A stretch of DNA of 12,012 bases from Candidatus Rifleibacteriota bacterium (GCA_029560455.1 JAKQKW010000203.1:1-12012), one strand, 5' to 3'. Counted from the stretch's first letter, positions 1 to 6,301 are shown. Numbers and translations are program-made. The notes: generated by a model not told the origin, from the sequence alone.

Positions 1-114
1 CTTTTTGCGTGCATTCTGCCGCAGAATGCTGTTGTGCGGGGCGAAACTGTTCAGAGACAATGACACCGGCGCGGGTTTAATGTTATCTTATTTGCAGACG
101 CATAAAAAAGTCGG
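1..114. other. Upstream stretch without an assignable gene
   Basis: No convincing gene can be assigned here. One forward frame is open from base 2 to a stop at 152-154 (about 50 codons, with no recognisable motif). It could be the 3' end of a gene starting outside the window, but two other forward frames are also open for 20-25 codons, so this is weak. The stretch contains a perfect 9-bp dyad at 11-29 and an ATTTGCAG/CTGCAAAT inverted pair (90-97 with 126-133). No terminator with a T-run is visible. Confidence 0.4.
11..29. repeat. Perfect 9-bp palindrome with 1-nt centre
   Basis: The sequence GCATTCTGCCGCAGAATGC has two perfect 9-base arms around a single central C. The arms are too close for a full hairpin, although a shorter stem with a 3-5 nt loop is possible. 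No T-run follows on either strand, so it does not resemble an intrinsic terminator. A dimeric regulator operator, or the 3' end of a gene beyond the window, are both possible. Confidence 0.45.
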
Positions 115-353
115 TTTATTGATAACTGCAAATCAAAAGCAGAATCGTTTGTAATAGTAGGCACGGGGAGAAGTCGGGATTGCTTTTTCGTAAGCTTGTG
201 AGCGAAGCGAATCGCTGGAGAAAAAGCAACCCGACTGATAGACCGGGCCGACGAACCGGTTCAACTTTGTTTCTGCAGTAATCAATGATGGCGCCCGACT
301 GACAAACCTGGCCACCAAACCGGTTTAAATCCGGTTTAACAGGAATCAATAAA
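115..353. repeat. Composite repeat-rich, MITE-like block with imperfect inverted ends
   Basis: The left end TTTATTGATAACTG (115-128) and the right end CAGGAATCAATAAA (340-353) are inverted copies matching at 12 of 14 positions. Between them lie a long hairpin (172-236) and a diverged 64-bp tandem duplication (230-357). A related segment TTCTGCAGTAATCAATGA (271-288) sits inside in the same orientation as the right end. No open frame with protein-like content was found, and no target-site duplication is obvious next to the ends. The structure suggests a small non-autonomous element or a mosaic of palindromic intergenic repeats. Its right end carries the AGGA (341-344) that is the only plausible ribosome-binding site for the gene at 359. 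The structure is seen directly; mobility is inference. Confidence 0.5.
172..236. repeat. Long inverted repeat able to form a 17-bp stem
   Basis: AGTCGGG (172-178) and TTGCTTTTTC (180-189), separated by a single A, pair perfectly with GAAAAAGCAA (220-229) and CCCGACT (230-236), giving 17 base pairs with one bulge. The 30-nt loop contains a second small stem, AGCGA (201-205) with TCGCT (212-216). No T-run follows, so it is not a standard terminator. It could be the core of a palindromic repeat or a structured leader RNA upstream of the pilin operon. Confidence 0.65.
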
Positions 354-357
354 TTGA
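230..357. repeat. Diverged 64-bp tandem direct repeat
   Basis: Unit 1 (230-293) and unit 2 (294-357) align without gaps at a spacing of 64. Counting by hand, 43 of the first 60 positions match. The best conserved parts are the start (CCCGACTGA), the middle (AACCGGTT/AACCGGTTT) and AATCAAT near the end. A partial echo, CCGGTTTAAC, lies at 331-340. The second unit ends just before the first pilin-operon start codon. The unit length is not a multiple of three, and neither strand looks coding. Confidence 0.7.
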
Positions 358-358
358 A

Positions 359-2545
359 ATGAACATGCCGCAGAAAGAGAATACAGAGCAGAAACCGACC
401 CGGATCGCTGTTTTCAACCAGCGCCGCGGTTTTGTTCTCTTTCTAGTAATAACTTTCGCGCTGGTCATGCTGATCATGATCATCGGTCTCAGCCGGCACA
501 AGAGTGGCGCGGTACTGCAGTTGAACCGCACAATCGACCAGGAACGCGTGGTTCTGCTCGCTCAGGCCGGCATCAACGAAATGCTCGCCATCGTCAAAGC
601 CCAGGTTAATGACCCAAATAGCCCAATCGGCTCACGTATTCGCAGTTTCTGGCAATCCAAGCCTGGCGGTGGCGCAAAGTCGGTCTACAAAGCCGATTTT
701 TCAGCATCACAACTGGGGCAGGCCAACAAGCTTGTCGACGAGTATCTTGGCAAGAACGGCGAAGTATCAGGGCAGGTAAGTATAATAGTCACAGAGCGTA
801 TTAACGGCCCAAGACCATCTTATGTCGGTCATATAGAACTTACCGGCCGGGCGAAATACAAGGATAACCCGGCTGAAATAAGGGTTAAAGAACGGCGCGA
901 GCTTAAAATCGTCGACCTCGCAGACCCGTTCGTCGATAAGTATGCCCTGTTCGTTAAGAGCTACTGCAAAACCCTCAACAGTCCGCAGAAACGCATCATC
1001 GTGCAGGGCGTAACGCCAGACGACCCGACCCGCTACTCATTCGCCTATCTGGGCAACCGATCTTACCCGACCTGCCCTGAGTTTCCGCAGGGGGCGAAAA
1101 GCGCCCAGACCCCGCCGGTGCTTCTCGATCTCGACTTTAAAGAAGACAAACGCCTGCTCGGCGGCTTCTACCAGCCTGGAGCCTTTCAGACAGTCAGCAG
1201 CCAGCATGCTGCCGCCAGCGCCAATAACATGTTTTTCGTCAATCCGCCTTTTCCGTTTTCGACTATTTCAGGGTCTTTCAACCCGGCCTCTGATTTTCAC
1301 AAAACCCCCGAACTGGTTTCGATCTACAAAGCGATAGTAAATTCACATAAGGGCGACCTCAACGAAGGTTCACTGCCCTACATGATCGCCAAAGACTACC
1401 AGAAAGCGGGCGGCAACCCGGCCGCCTCTGATGTTTTCAGATCACTGGTGCGCTCACTGATGGCCAACTGGAAATATCACTACGGCTATTCAGACTATAC
1501 CAGCATTTTTGGCAGCGGCGGCAAATCATTCACCGATGAACACCCATATTCAGGCATAATCGAATATTTCGACAAAATGAAAACCTTCAACCCGCAACGG
1601 GTCAGGGGCGGCAAAATGCCGCTGCTCTTTGGTGAAGGCCGTGATATTCCGCTTTATATCGAAGGGCCGGTACATCTGCGCTTCTTCAAAATCGCCTTCG
1701 TCGACCAGGTGAACGTCGCCTTCAATCTGCACGGCGGTTACTCACTCGACGTGCCTTTTCCGGTCGTACCGATGCATTACGAGAACCCGGCCGAAACCTT
1801 TTCGGGCAAACAGCTGAACCCGCCGGTCGACAAGCGCACCGACCGCCTGATGTCGATGCCGGTCGAGCATTTCTCGATCAACAATTTCTTTTTCGGCGCC
1901 GGCACGACCCCCGCCAAAACCCCGACCGCCGTGAAAAGCGGCATCGAGGGGCATGACGTATTTCCGGCTTTTGATGAAAGCCTGCAGACCGTTTCACATT
2001 CTTACCAGAACCCCGATCAGTTTCTCAACGACCGCGTCAAAAGCATCGATGGCAAAAAGGTTATCGACCTCGACGGGGTCATGCTGATCATCAATTCTGG
2101 CGGCAAAGCCCTGAATCTCAGCAGCGTCAACCATTACCGCGGCAAAGGCCGTATCGTGCTCGCCGACGGACACTGCCAGATTGGCAGTCTGGCACCGCTC
2201 GATCCCAAAAAAGACCGTCTCAACATCTATCTGATGAGTGGCCGCTTCTACATCAAAACCTCTGAAAGCACTGCGAAAATCTACGCTTCGCTCGCTGCCA
2301 CCACCTGTTTCAGCGACAATTCATCTGTCTCATCGTCAGCAGAAGGCGGCATCGAGTTCGAAGACAAAAACGTCGATATTCACGGCAACCTGATCGTCGA
2401 CAGCCTTTTCGACCTGCGCAAACTGCCTGATGGCGGTCATCTCAAGATTTCGCATGACGCGAATCTTTATTTTCCTGATTATCCGGTCAGGGTCAGTATC
2501 GGCGAGAACAAATCACTGCTGGCGGTCGACTACCATGCTGAATAA
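359..2545 (+). CDS. Large PilX/GspK-like minor pilin or pseudopilin assembly protein
   Basis: This 728-residue protein has a short charged leader (1-23) ending RRG, then a hydrophobic helix (25-45). A segment LNRTIDQERVVLLAQAGINEML (given here as residues 54-75) follows, matching the PilX N-terminal/GspK pattern in which the helix continues as an amphipathic spine. Prepilin-peptidase cleavage at G24/F25 is plausible. Residue +5 is Leu rather than Glu, as in GspK-type tip subunits. The remaining roughly 650 residues are presumably extracytoplasmic and carry no motif I recognise; the family is usually much shorter (about 200-500 residues). The start at 359 has AGGA at 341-344, a rather long spacing, and an in-frame ATG at 365 is an alternative. 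It overlaps the next gene by 11 nt. Role (inferred): minor or tip subunit of a type IV pilus or type II secretion pseudopilus. The class is fairly secure; the exact orthologue is not. Confidence 0.75.
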   Translation: MNMPQKENTEQKPTRIAVFNQRRGFVLFLVITFALVMLIMIIGLSRHKSGAVLQLNRTIDQERVVLLAQAGINEMLAIVKAQVNDPNSPIGSRIRSFWQSKPGGGAKSVYKADFSASQLGQANKLVDEYLGKNGEVSGQVSIIVTERINGPRPSYVGHIELTGRAKYKDNPAEIRVKERRELKIVDLADPFVDKYALFVKSYCKTLNSPQKRIIVQGVTPDDPTRYSFAYLGNRSYPTCPEFPQGAKSAQTPPVLLDLDFKEDKRLLGGFYQPGAFQTVSSQHAAASANNMFFVNPPFPFSTISGSFNPASDFHKTPELVSIYKAIVNSHKGDLNEGSLPYMIAKDYQKAGGNPAASDVFRSLVRSLMANWKYHYGYSDYTSIFGSGGKSFTDEHPYSGIIEYFDKMKTFNPQRVRGGKMPLLFGEGRDIPLYIEGPVHLRFFKIAFVDQVNVAFNLHGGYSLDVPFPVVPMHYENPAETFSGKQLNPPVDKRTDRLMSMPVEHFSINNFFFGAGTTPAKTPTAVKSGIEGHDVFPAFDESLQTVSHSYQNPDQFLNDRVKSIDGKKVIDLDGVMLIINSGGKALNLSSVNHYRGKGRIVLADGHCQIGSLAPLDPKKDRLNIYLMSGRFYIKTSESTAKIYASLAATTCFSDNSSVSSSAEGGIEFEDKNVDIHGNLIVDSLFDLRKLPDGGHLKISHDANLYFPDYPVRVSIGENKSLLAVDYHAE

Positions 2546-3035
2546 CCGACAACTGCGCGCCCTGTTTCTCAAGGTAATGGGCATTTCATTCTTCATCACC
2601 CTTGTGATCGCCGCGCCCTGGATTTCGCGCCGGGCGCCCGAAATTCTCAGATCGCTGACCACCGACGAGGGAACCGGCGACCGTGACCGGATCGATCCCT
2701 CAGGGCCTGTCACTGCCGTCTCTGACAATGAGCTCGATCGCCTTATGGACACCCGCAAAGCCTCTGGCAAGCAGGTCAAGCCATCGTTCGACAGCCTGCC
2801 GGTAGAATTTTTCTCTGCCAATCAGCCTTTTGCCCTTGATTTTCACAAACTGCCGGTCGATTTTCTCGTGCCGCAGGCACCGGAAGTGACACGCGCCGCC
2901 AGTGCCAGGATCCGCGAGCTTAGAGAAGCCGAAGACCGGGCTGCGAAAGAACGGGCGAAAACCGGCGAACCTGGTCCTGAACCTGAAACACCTCCGTTAC
3001 ACGGGTTTCCCGGCACCGGGAATGGTGGTGGCTGA
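2535..3035 (+). CDS. Hypothetical single-pass membrane protein within the pilin operon
   Basis: I do not recognise this 166-residue protein. The chosen start (MLNNRQLRALFLK) overlaps the preceding gene by 11 nt. A longer in-frame start at 2430 would add 35 residues lying inside the preceding gene, with no family resemblance, so it is rejected. Residues 1-13 are basic, and 14-28 form one membrane helix or uncleaved signal anchor. The rest is probably periplasmic: a polar linker, two similar short motifs (LPVEFF near residue 87 and LPVDFL near residue 105), a charged helix-prone stretch (about 119-142), and a Pro/Gly-rich tail ending GNGGG. There is no prepilin cleavage motif. Its 1-nt TGATG overlap with the next prepilin gene implies coordinated translation, so an accessory, scaffold or alignment role in pilus/pseudopilus assembly (PilN/PilO/PilP/GspC-like in topology only) is a reasonable inference. 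Confidence 0.75.
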   Translation: MLNNRQLRALFLKVMGISFFITLVIAAPWISRRAPEILRSLTTDEGTGDRDRIDPSGPVTAVSDNELDRLMDTRKASGKQVKPSFDSLPVEFFSANQPFALDFHKLPVDFLVPQAPEVTRAASARIRELREAEDRAAKERAKTGEPGPEPETPPLHGFPGTGNGGG

Positions 3036-3568
3036 TGAAAACAAATATGCAGCGCCGGGCTTTTTCGTTCGTCGAGATCATTGTCGCGCTTTCGGTCAGT
3101 ATCGTCTTCTTTGGCGGTCTGATCTATTTTGCCTCGTCAACCCGCGTCGAAACCAGTAAGGCCGGCAATTATCTGCGCGCCCTGCAGATCGCCCAGGAAA
3201 CCATCGAGCTGATTCAGTCGACACCGCAATCTGAGCTGACACCTGCTACCCTGCAGATGTTCGAAGGATCGCTGATCCATGCGGCCACCGGCAATTCGGT
3301 AAAAATACCCATGCACGCCAGTTCGGTCTGGCAGCCCGCCACGAAAAACTACCCCGAGCAGTACAACAACGCCTGGTTTTATCGCAAAATCAGACTTGAG
3401 CCGGTCAGCAGCGGCCCCGGTGCAAGATTTCTGCGCAAAGTGGCGGTCGACGTCTACTGGAACGAAGGCAAAGCACCTGACAAAATCGATTCAATAGGTG
3501 CCGAACCCGACCGCATGCGCAAACTGTCGCTGGCAACTCTGCTTTTCGACGAAAGTGAGCCATACTGA
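3035..3568 (+). CDS. Prepilin-type minor pilin, PilV/GspI-like
   Basis: This is a 177-residue protein with a class III (type IV prepilin) signal: basic leader MKTNMQRRA, then FSFVEIIVALSVSIVFFGG. Cleavage is expected between A9 and F10, leaving an N-methylated Phe with the hallmark Glu at +5 (E14). Ala instead of Gly at -1 is tolerated in minor pilins. The hydrophobic helix spans about 10-31 and continues as an amphipathic stretch ending in ALQIAQETIELIQSTP, which matches the PilV/GspI pattern (A..lAqe.ie.i). The C-terminal globular part has no Cys pair. ATG overlaps the upstream stop in TGATG, and its own stop overlaps the next gene the same way, indicating one operon. Function (family knowledge): minor subunit processed by a prepilin peptidase and built into a pilus or pseudopilus. 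The prepilin class is secure; the PilV/GspI assignment is tentative. Confidence 0.85.
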   Translation: MKTNMQRRAFSFVEIIVALSVSIVFFGGLIYFASSTRVETSKAGNYLRALQIAQETIELIQSTPQSELTPATLQMFEGSLIHAATGNSVKIPMHASSVWQPATKNYPEQYNNAWFYRKIRLEPVSSGPGARFLRKVAVDVYWNEGKAPDKIDSIGAEPDRMRKLSLATLLFDESEPY

Positions 3569-4239
3569 TGAAAACACAGGCACATAGACGTCGATGTTCG
3601 GGCTTCACGCTCGTAGAAGCCATGATTGGCATGATGCTGGTTTCGGCACTGCTGACCATGTCTTACAAGGTTTTCAGCTATATCACCATGCAGCGCAGCC
3701 GCGGTTCGGTCGACCTGCAGGAACTGCAGGGCGCGAGAACCGCGATCAACTATCTGCGCCGCGATTTCAGGTGCGCTGCGCCGGTCATCGCCAAAGATGC
3801 AACGCTCGCCCAGAAGATAAACGCGATTCGCAACCCGGTGATTCAGAAGAAGGCGTTCAATAAAGACGCCAATTCAGTGCCGGTTCTGGTTTCTGACGGC
3901 GAAATTCACTTTTTCCGGCATCTTTACGATACCCCTGAAACTTCAGGGGTTCCGAAAGTAGGAGAAGTCAACTACACCATGGACACCAAAAGAAAGTGCC
4001 TGGTGCGCACCGAAGCCGGCAACGAAAAGATTTTCAGCGATATCCGCGGCGCCCGCTTCGAGCTTTACGGGCACCCGCTCAAACCCGAAATTCCGATGCT
4101 GCTCGTCACCCTGACCATCGACGCCGACCCCAAAGACAGCGGCGGCGGCCGCAACTATTTCGAACTGACCACCACAATTTCGAGCGCCGTTGCCAACCAG
4201 AACCTCAACAACCCCTACTGGCACAGCATCGACCACTGA
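3568..4239 (+). CDS. Prepilin-type minor pilin, PilW/GspJ-like
   Basis: This 223-residue protein has a textbook prepilin signal: leader MKTQAHRRRCSG, then FTLVEAMIGMMLVSALL. Cleavage is expected at G12/F13, with Glu at +5 (E17). The helix is followed by a segment LQGARTAINYLRRDFRCAAPVI (residues 53-74), which closely matches the GspJ/PilW hallmark of an Arg-Ala pair, then YLrrD.r.A. The remaining approximately 150 residues look beta-rich (FELYGHPL, MLLVTLTIDA, YFELTTTISSAV), as expected for the GspJ head. Its start codon shares one base with the previous stop (TGATG). It is the last gene of the operon; an incomplete hairpin (4253-4269) follows but no clear intrinsic terminator. Role (family knowledge): tip-proximal subunit that primes pilus/pseudopilus assembly with the GspI- and GspK-like proteins encoded beside it. 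Confidence 0.87.
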   Translation: MKTQAHRRRCSGFTLVEAMIGMMLVSALLTMSYKVFSYITMQRSRGSVDLQELQGARTAINYLRRDFRCAAPVIAKDATLAQKINAIRNPVIQKKAFNKDANSVPVLVSDGEIHFFRHLYDTPETSGVPKVGEVNYTMDTKRKCLVRTEAGNEKIFSDIRGARFELYGHPLKPEIPMLLVTLTIDADPKDSGGGRNYFELTTTISSAVANQNLNNPYWHSIDH

Positions 4240-4301
4240 ATTGCCAGCACGCTCTGATTTCTGGTCAGACACACCGCAGAACCCTGCTGAATTGCCGTTG
4301 C

Positions 4302-4319
4302 TTTATTGATAACTGCAAA
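4302..4319. repeat. 18-nt exact copy of the motif at 115-132
   Basis: TTTATTGATAACTGCAAA occurs here and at 115-132 without a mismatch. The resemblance continues with small gaps into CAAAGCGAATTTTA versus TCAAAAGCAGAATCGTTT. In both places the motif borders repetitive DNA, so it may be the end of a dispersed repeat family. The convergent spacer 4240-4341 otherwise holds only a 10-nt direct repeat CTGAATTGCC (4236-4245 and 4287-4296). Confidence 0.6.
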
Positions 4320-4341
4320 CAAAGCGAATTTTAATGATCAG

Positions 4342-4401
4342 ATCCGTGTCTATCCGTGTTCATCCGTGGCCATCCACGTTCATCTGCGTTCATCCGTGGC
4401 C
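4342..4401. repeat. Six degenerate 10-bp tandem repeats
   Basis: Units starting at 4342, 4352, 4362, 4372, 4382 and 4392 follow the pattern ATCCGTGttC (ATCCGTGTCT, ATCCGTGTTC, ATCCGTGGCC, ATCCACGTTC, ATCTGCGTTC, ATCCGTGGCC). The last two units form the extreme 3' end of the minus-strand cupin gene and supply its last codons and stop. From memory, similar ATCCGTGTTC-type runs occur in spacers of many unrelated environmental bacteria and produce spurious ORFs with NTD/NAD-rich peptides. There are no spacers, so this is not a CRISPR array. Confidence 0.8.
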
Positions 4402-4904
4402 CAGGTGAGGCGTTCGATAATGGGCGCGTGCTCTGGAAAAAGCGCCAGCATGGCGCTGCGATCGGGCATCTCGAAATCGGCAAAATCGAAACCGGGCGCG
4501 ACGGCGCAGCCGACCAGGGCTTCTTCATCGCCATTCAGCGTTGCGCCGAACCAGACTCCGGCCGGCACAACCACCTGCAGTTTTTCTCCAGCCGCGAGAT
4601 TGCGCCCAAGCCGGGCAATCGAATAATTACCGGCCGCGTCGATCTGATGAATACTCAGGCTGCCGCCGGCGTGGTGATACCAGATTTCATCTGATTTCAA
4701 CCGGTGAAACCGCGACACAGCACCCGGAACCAGCATAAAATAAATCGAGGTCAGAAATGGCCGCGCTCCGGTATGCCCCGGCAGCACCGAAGCAGCTATC
4801 ATGCCCGCCGCCCTGAAAACCTCGGCAAACCAGCCGCCTTCGGGGTGCGGCTGCATCTTCAACTCATCTATCCAGTTCTGCGCCCGCGGCGAAACTTTCG
4901 TCAT
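4380..4904 (-). CDS. Cupin_5 (DUF985) family protein
   Basis: This 174-residue single-domain cupin has the family pattern throughout: HPEGGWFAEVFRA near residues 20-32, SIYFMLVPGAVSRFHRL then SDEIWYHHAG at 53-80, VPAGVWFGA at 113-121 and VAPGFDFADFE at 135-145. His67, Asp72, Glu73 and Trp75 lie where the barrel pocket is formed. The family is a small RmlC-like beta-barrel, often annotated as a cupin of unknown activity and possibly binding a sugar or nucleotide ligand; the substrate is not known. Length is normal. The start is supported by AGAGG six bases upstream and a candidate promoter at 4932-4961. Family members normally end near IERLT; the final residues ATDERR and the stop come from the 10-bp repeat array. 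The gene is transcribed alone, convergent with the pilin operon and divergent from the DUF2252 gene. Confidence 0.88.
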   Translation of the reverse strand: MTKVSPRAQNWIDELKMQPHPEGGWFAEVFRAAGMIAASVLPGHTGARPFLTSIYFMLVPGAVSRFHRLKSDEIWYHHAGGSLSIHQIDAAGNYSIARLGRNLAAGEKLQVVVPAGVWFGATLNGDEEALVGCAVAPGFDFADFEMPDRSAMLALFPEHAPIIERLTWATDERR

Positions 4905-4931
4905 AAAAACCTCTTTGCTGCATTTTTCAAG

Positions 4932-4961
4932 ATTCTACCCACAATCCACAGCACTTTTCAA
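4932..4961 (-). promoter_or_regulatory. Candidate sigma70-type promoter of the cupin gene
   Basis: On the minus strand, TTGAAA (4961-4956) and TAGAAT (4937-4932) are separated by 18 nt, a good match to housekeeping -35 and -10 boxes. The -10 box lies 27 nt upstream of the cupin start codon, which is preceded by AGAGG. This is a pattern match only. Confidence 0.5.
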
Positions 4962-5003
4962 ATCAGGCATGTAAAATCTCAATCCGTCAGGCAGACAAAA
5001 GGG

Positions 5004-5035
5004 TTGTCGAAAACTATGTGAGTTTAGGCTATAAT
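5004..5035 (+). promoter_or_regulatory. Candidate promoter of the DUF2252-gnd operon
   Basis: A perfect TATAAT (5030-5035) lies 33 nt upstream of the start codon at 5069. The best -35-like match is TTGTCG (5004-5009), but the 20-nt spacing is longer than ideal, so the -35 part is uncertain. A GAGGGA ribosome-binding site follows at 5060-5065. Confidence 0.42.
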
Positions 5036-5068
5036 GAACGGTGAAAAGCTGAATTCTGTGAGGGAAAA

Positions 5069-6301
5069 ATGACTACCAGACTGTTTATAACACTGCTTCT
5101 GCAGTTTTTCTTAACTGTTGCCACGTTCGCCGGGCAGGCGCCCGACCTGCTGCAGCAGATTCATGCGTTCAACGCCGACGTGGCGAGCTCAGCGCCAGAG
5201 CTTTATCAGAACAAACTTGAAGCGATGGCCGAAGATCTGTTTTCGTTTCTGCGCGGCACTGCGCATATCATGAACAACGATCTGCAGACGAACCCTGAAC
5301 TGGCTCTCGTTAAAACCTCGCCGATCGGCATGATCGCCGGCGACCTGCACATGCACAATTTTTCGGTGCTCAACGCCGACGGCAAAAAGCCTGATTACGT
5401 CATCGATGATCTTGACGAAGCTTTTGACGGAGCGCCGCTCGCCTTCGACATCTTCAGGCTCGGTGTCAGCGTGCTGACCGGCTATTCAGATAAACTGACA
5501 CCGGCGGAGCAACAGACCGTGCTGCAGAAGCTTTTTGCCGGCTACCTGGCCAGAGCTGCTAACGACAAAGTTTTTGACTGGCCGGCGACGCCGTTTCCTG
5601 AATTCATGCAGGGTTTCATCGACGACAGCATCGATGTTAAATACAAAAAATTCATTGGCAAACGCAGCACCAAAAGCAACCCGAACACGCTGAATCTCGA
5701 TCGCTTTGCCCCGGTAGATGATGCTGAAGCGGCATCAGTAAGCTCGAGCCTCGGCGCTTATCTGAGTAGCCTCAGCGGCTTTCAGAAAGAAGCAATCGAG
5801 ATTCTCGATATCGCCCAGCGCTATGACAAAGGCCTCGCCAGCATCGGCCTGAAACGCTATTACGCCCTGCTGCAGGGCCCGACCGCCGACTGGCAGGACG
5901 ACGTACTGCTCGAATTCAAAGTCATGCGCACCAGCAGCGTAGCAACCGCAGACATTGCCACACAGCGGCAGACGACCATTGCCGCCATGAAGCGGGCCCA
6001 CCATATTACTGACCCGTTTCTCGGCACCATGGAACACGCGGGCAAAGCCTTTCTCGTAAAGCAGGTCTTTGCCTGGGATGAAACGCTCGAAAATTCTCAG
6101 GCGCTGAGTCCGGCGCAGATCGGCGAATTGGCTGAAGTTCTCGGCTATGTAACCGCCGATTTTCATGCCGCATCTGGCAAGGGCAGCGAAATGAAGGCCT
6201 GGCTCGAAAAATCGGCCGATGGGCTCATTCCGCTGATTATCAACTACCACGCAAAGCTGCAGAAAGATTACCAGATATTTGTCGCCGGGGTGAAAAAATG
6301 A
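5069..6301 (+). CDS. DUF2252 family protein with an N-terminal signal peptide
   Basis: This 410-residue protein belongs to DUF2252 (COG4320). Recognisable blocks in order are FSFLRGTAHIM (58-68), GDLHMHNFS (91-99), DDLDEAFDGAPLAFDIFRLGVSV (given as residues 113-135), GLASIGLKRYYALLQG (255-270) followed by LEFKVM with Lys284, and LGYVTADFHA (358-367). The GDLHxxN and DDLDE blocks resemble the catalytic loop and metal-binding region of aminoglycoside-phosphotransferase/kinase-like folds, which is why DUF2252 is suspected to be kinase-like; no activity is established to my knowledge. Residues 1-22 (MTTRLFITLLLQFFLTVATFAG) form a signal peptide with TFA before a likely cleavage site, so export to the periplasm is predicted, which is odd for an ATP-using fold. 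GAGGGA provides the ribosome-binding site. Its stop overlaps the gnd start by 4 nt (ATGA), suggesting translational coupling. Confidence 0.85.
   Translation: MTTRLFITLLLQFFLTVATFAGQAPDLLQQIHAFNADVASSAPELYQNKLEAMAEDLFSFLRGTAHIMNNDLQTNPELALVKTSPIGMIAGDLHMHNFSVLNADGKKPDYVIDDLDEAFDGAPLAFDIFRLGVSVLTGYSDKLTPAEQQTVLQKLFAGYLARAANDKVFDWPATPFPEFMQGFIDDSIDVKYKKFIGKRSTKSNPNTLNLDRFAPVDDAEAASVSSSLGAYLSSLSGFQKEAIEILDIAQRYDKGLASIGLKRYYALLQGPTADWQDDVLLEFKVMRTSSVATADIATQRQTTIAAMKRAHHITDPFLGTMEHAGKAFLVKQVFAWDETLENSQALSPAQIGELAEVLGYVTADFHAASGKGSEMKAWLEKSADGLIPLIINYHAKLQKDYQIFVAGVKK

Noticed and set aside
116..349. Minus-strand open frames of 61 and 77 codons over the repeat block
   Set aside because: They arise from the 64-bp duplication read in two different frames (similar NRFGGQV/NRFVGPV peptides), have no ribosome-binding site and no protein-like composition.
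2430..2534. Longer start for the small membrane protein of the pilin operon
   Set aside because: The extra 35 codons lie wholly inside the preceding gene and add a hydrophobic/basic stretch unlike a natural N-terminus; the ATG at 2535 gives a normal overlap and a clean membrane anchor.
4253..4269. TCTGA/TCAGA hairpin as terminator of the pilin operon
   Set aside because: The stem is only 5 bp with a 7-nt loop and no following T-run, too weak to call.
4342..4401. Short regular repeats as a CRISPR array
   Set aside because: The period is 10 bp with no unique spacers and no cas genes nearby; it is a simple tandem repeat.
4306..5021. Plus-strand open frames opposite the cupin gene
   Set aside because: They are shadows of the clearly conserved cupin_5 frame on the other strand and show no motif.
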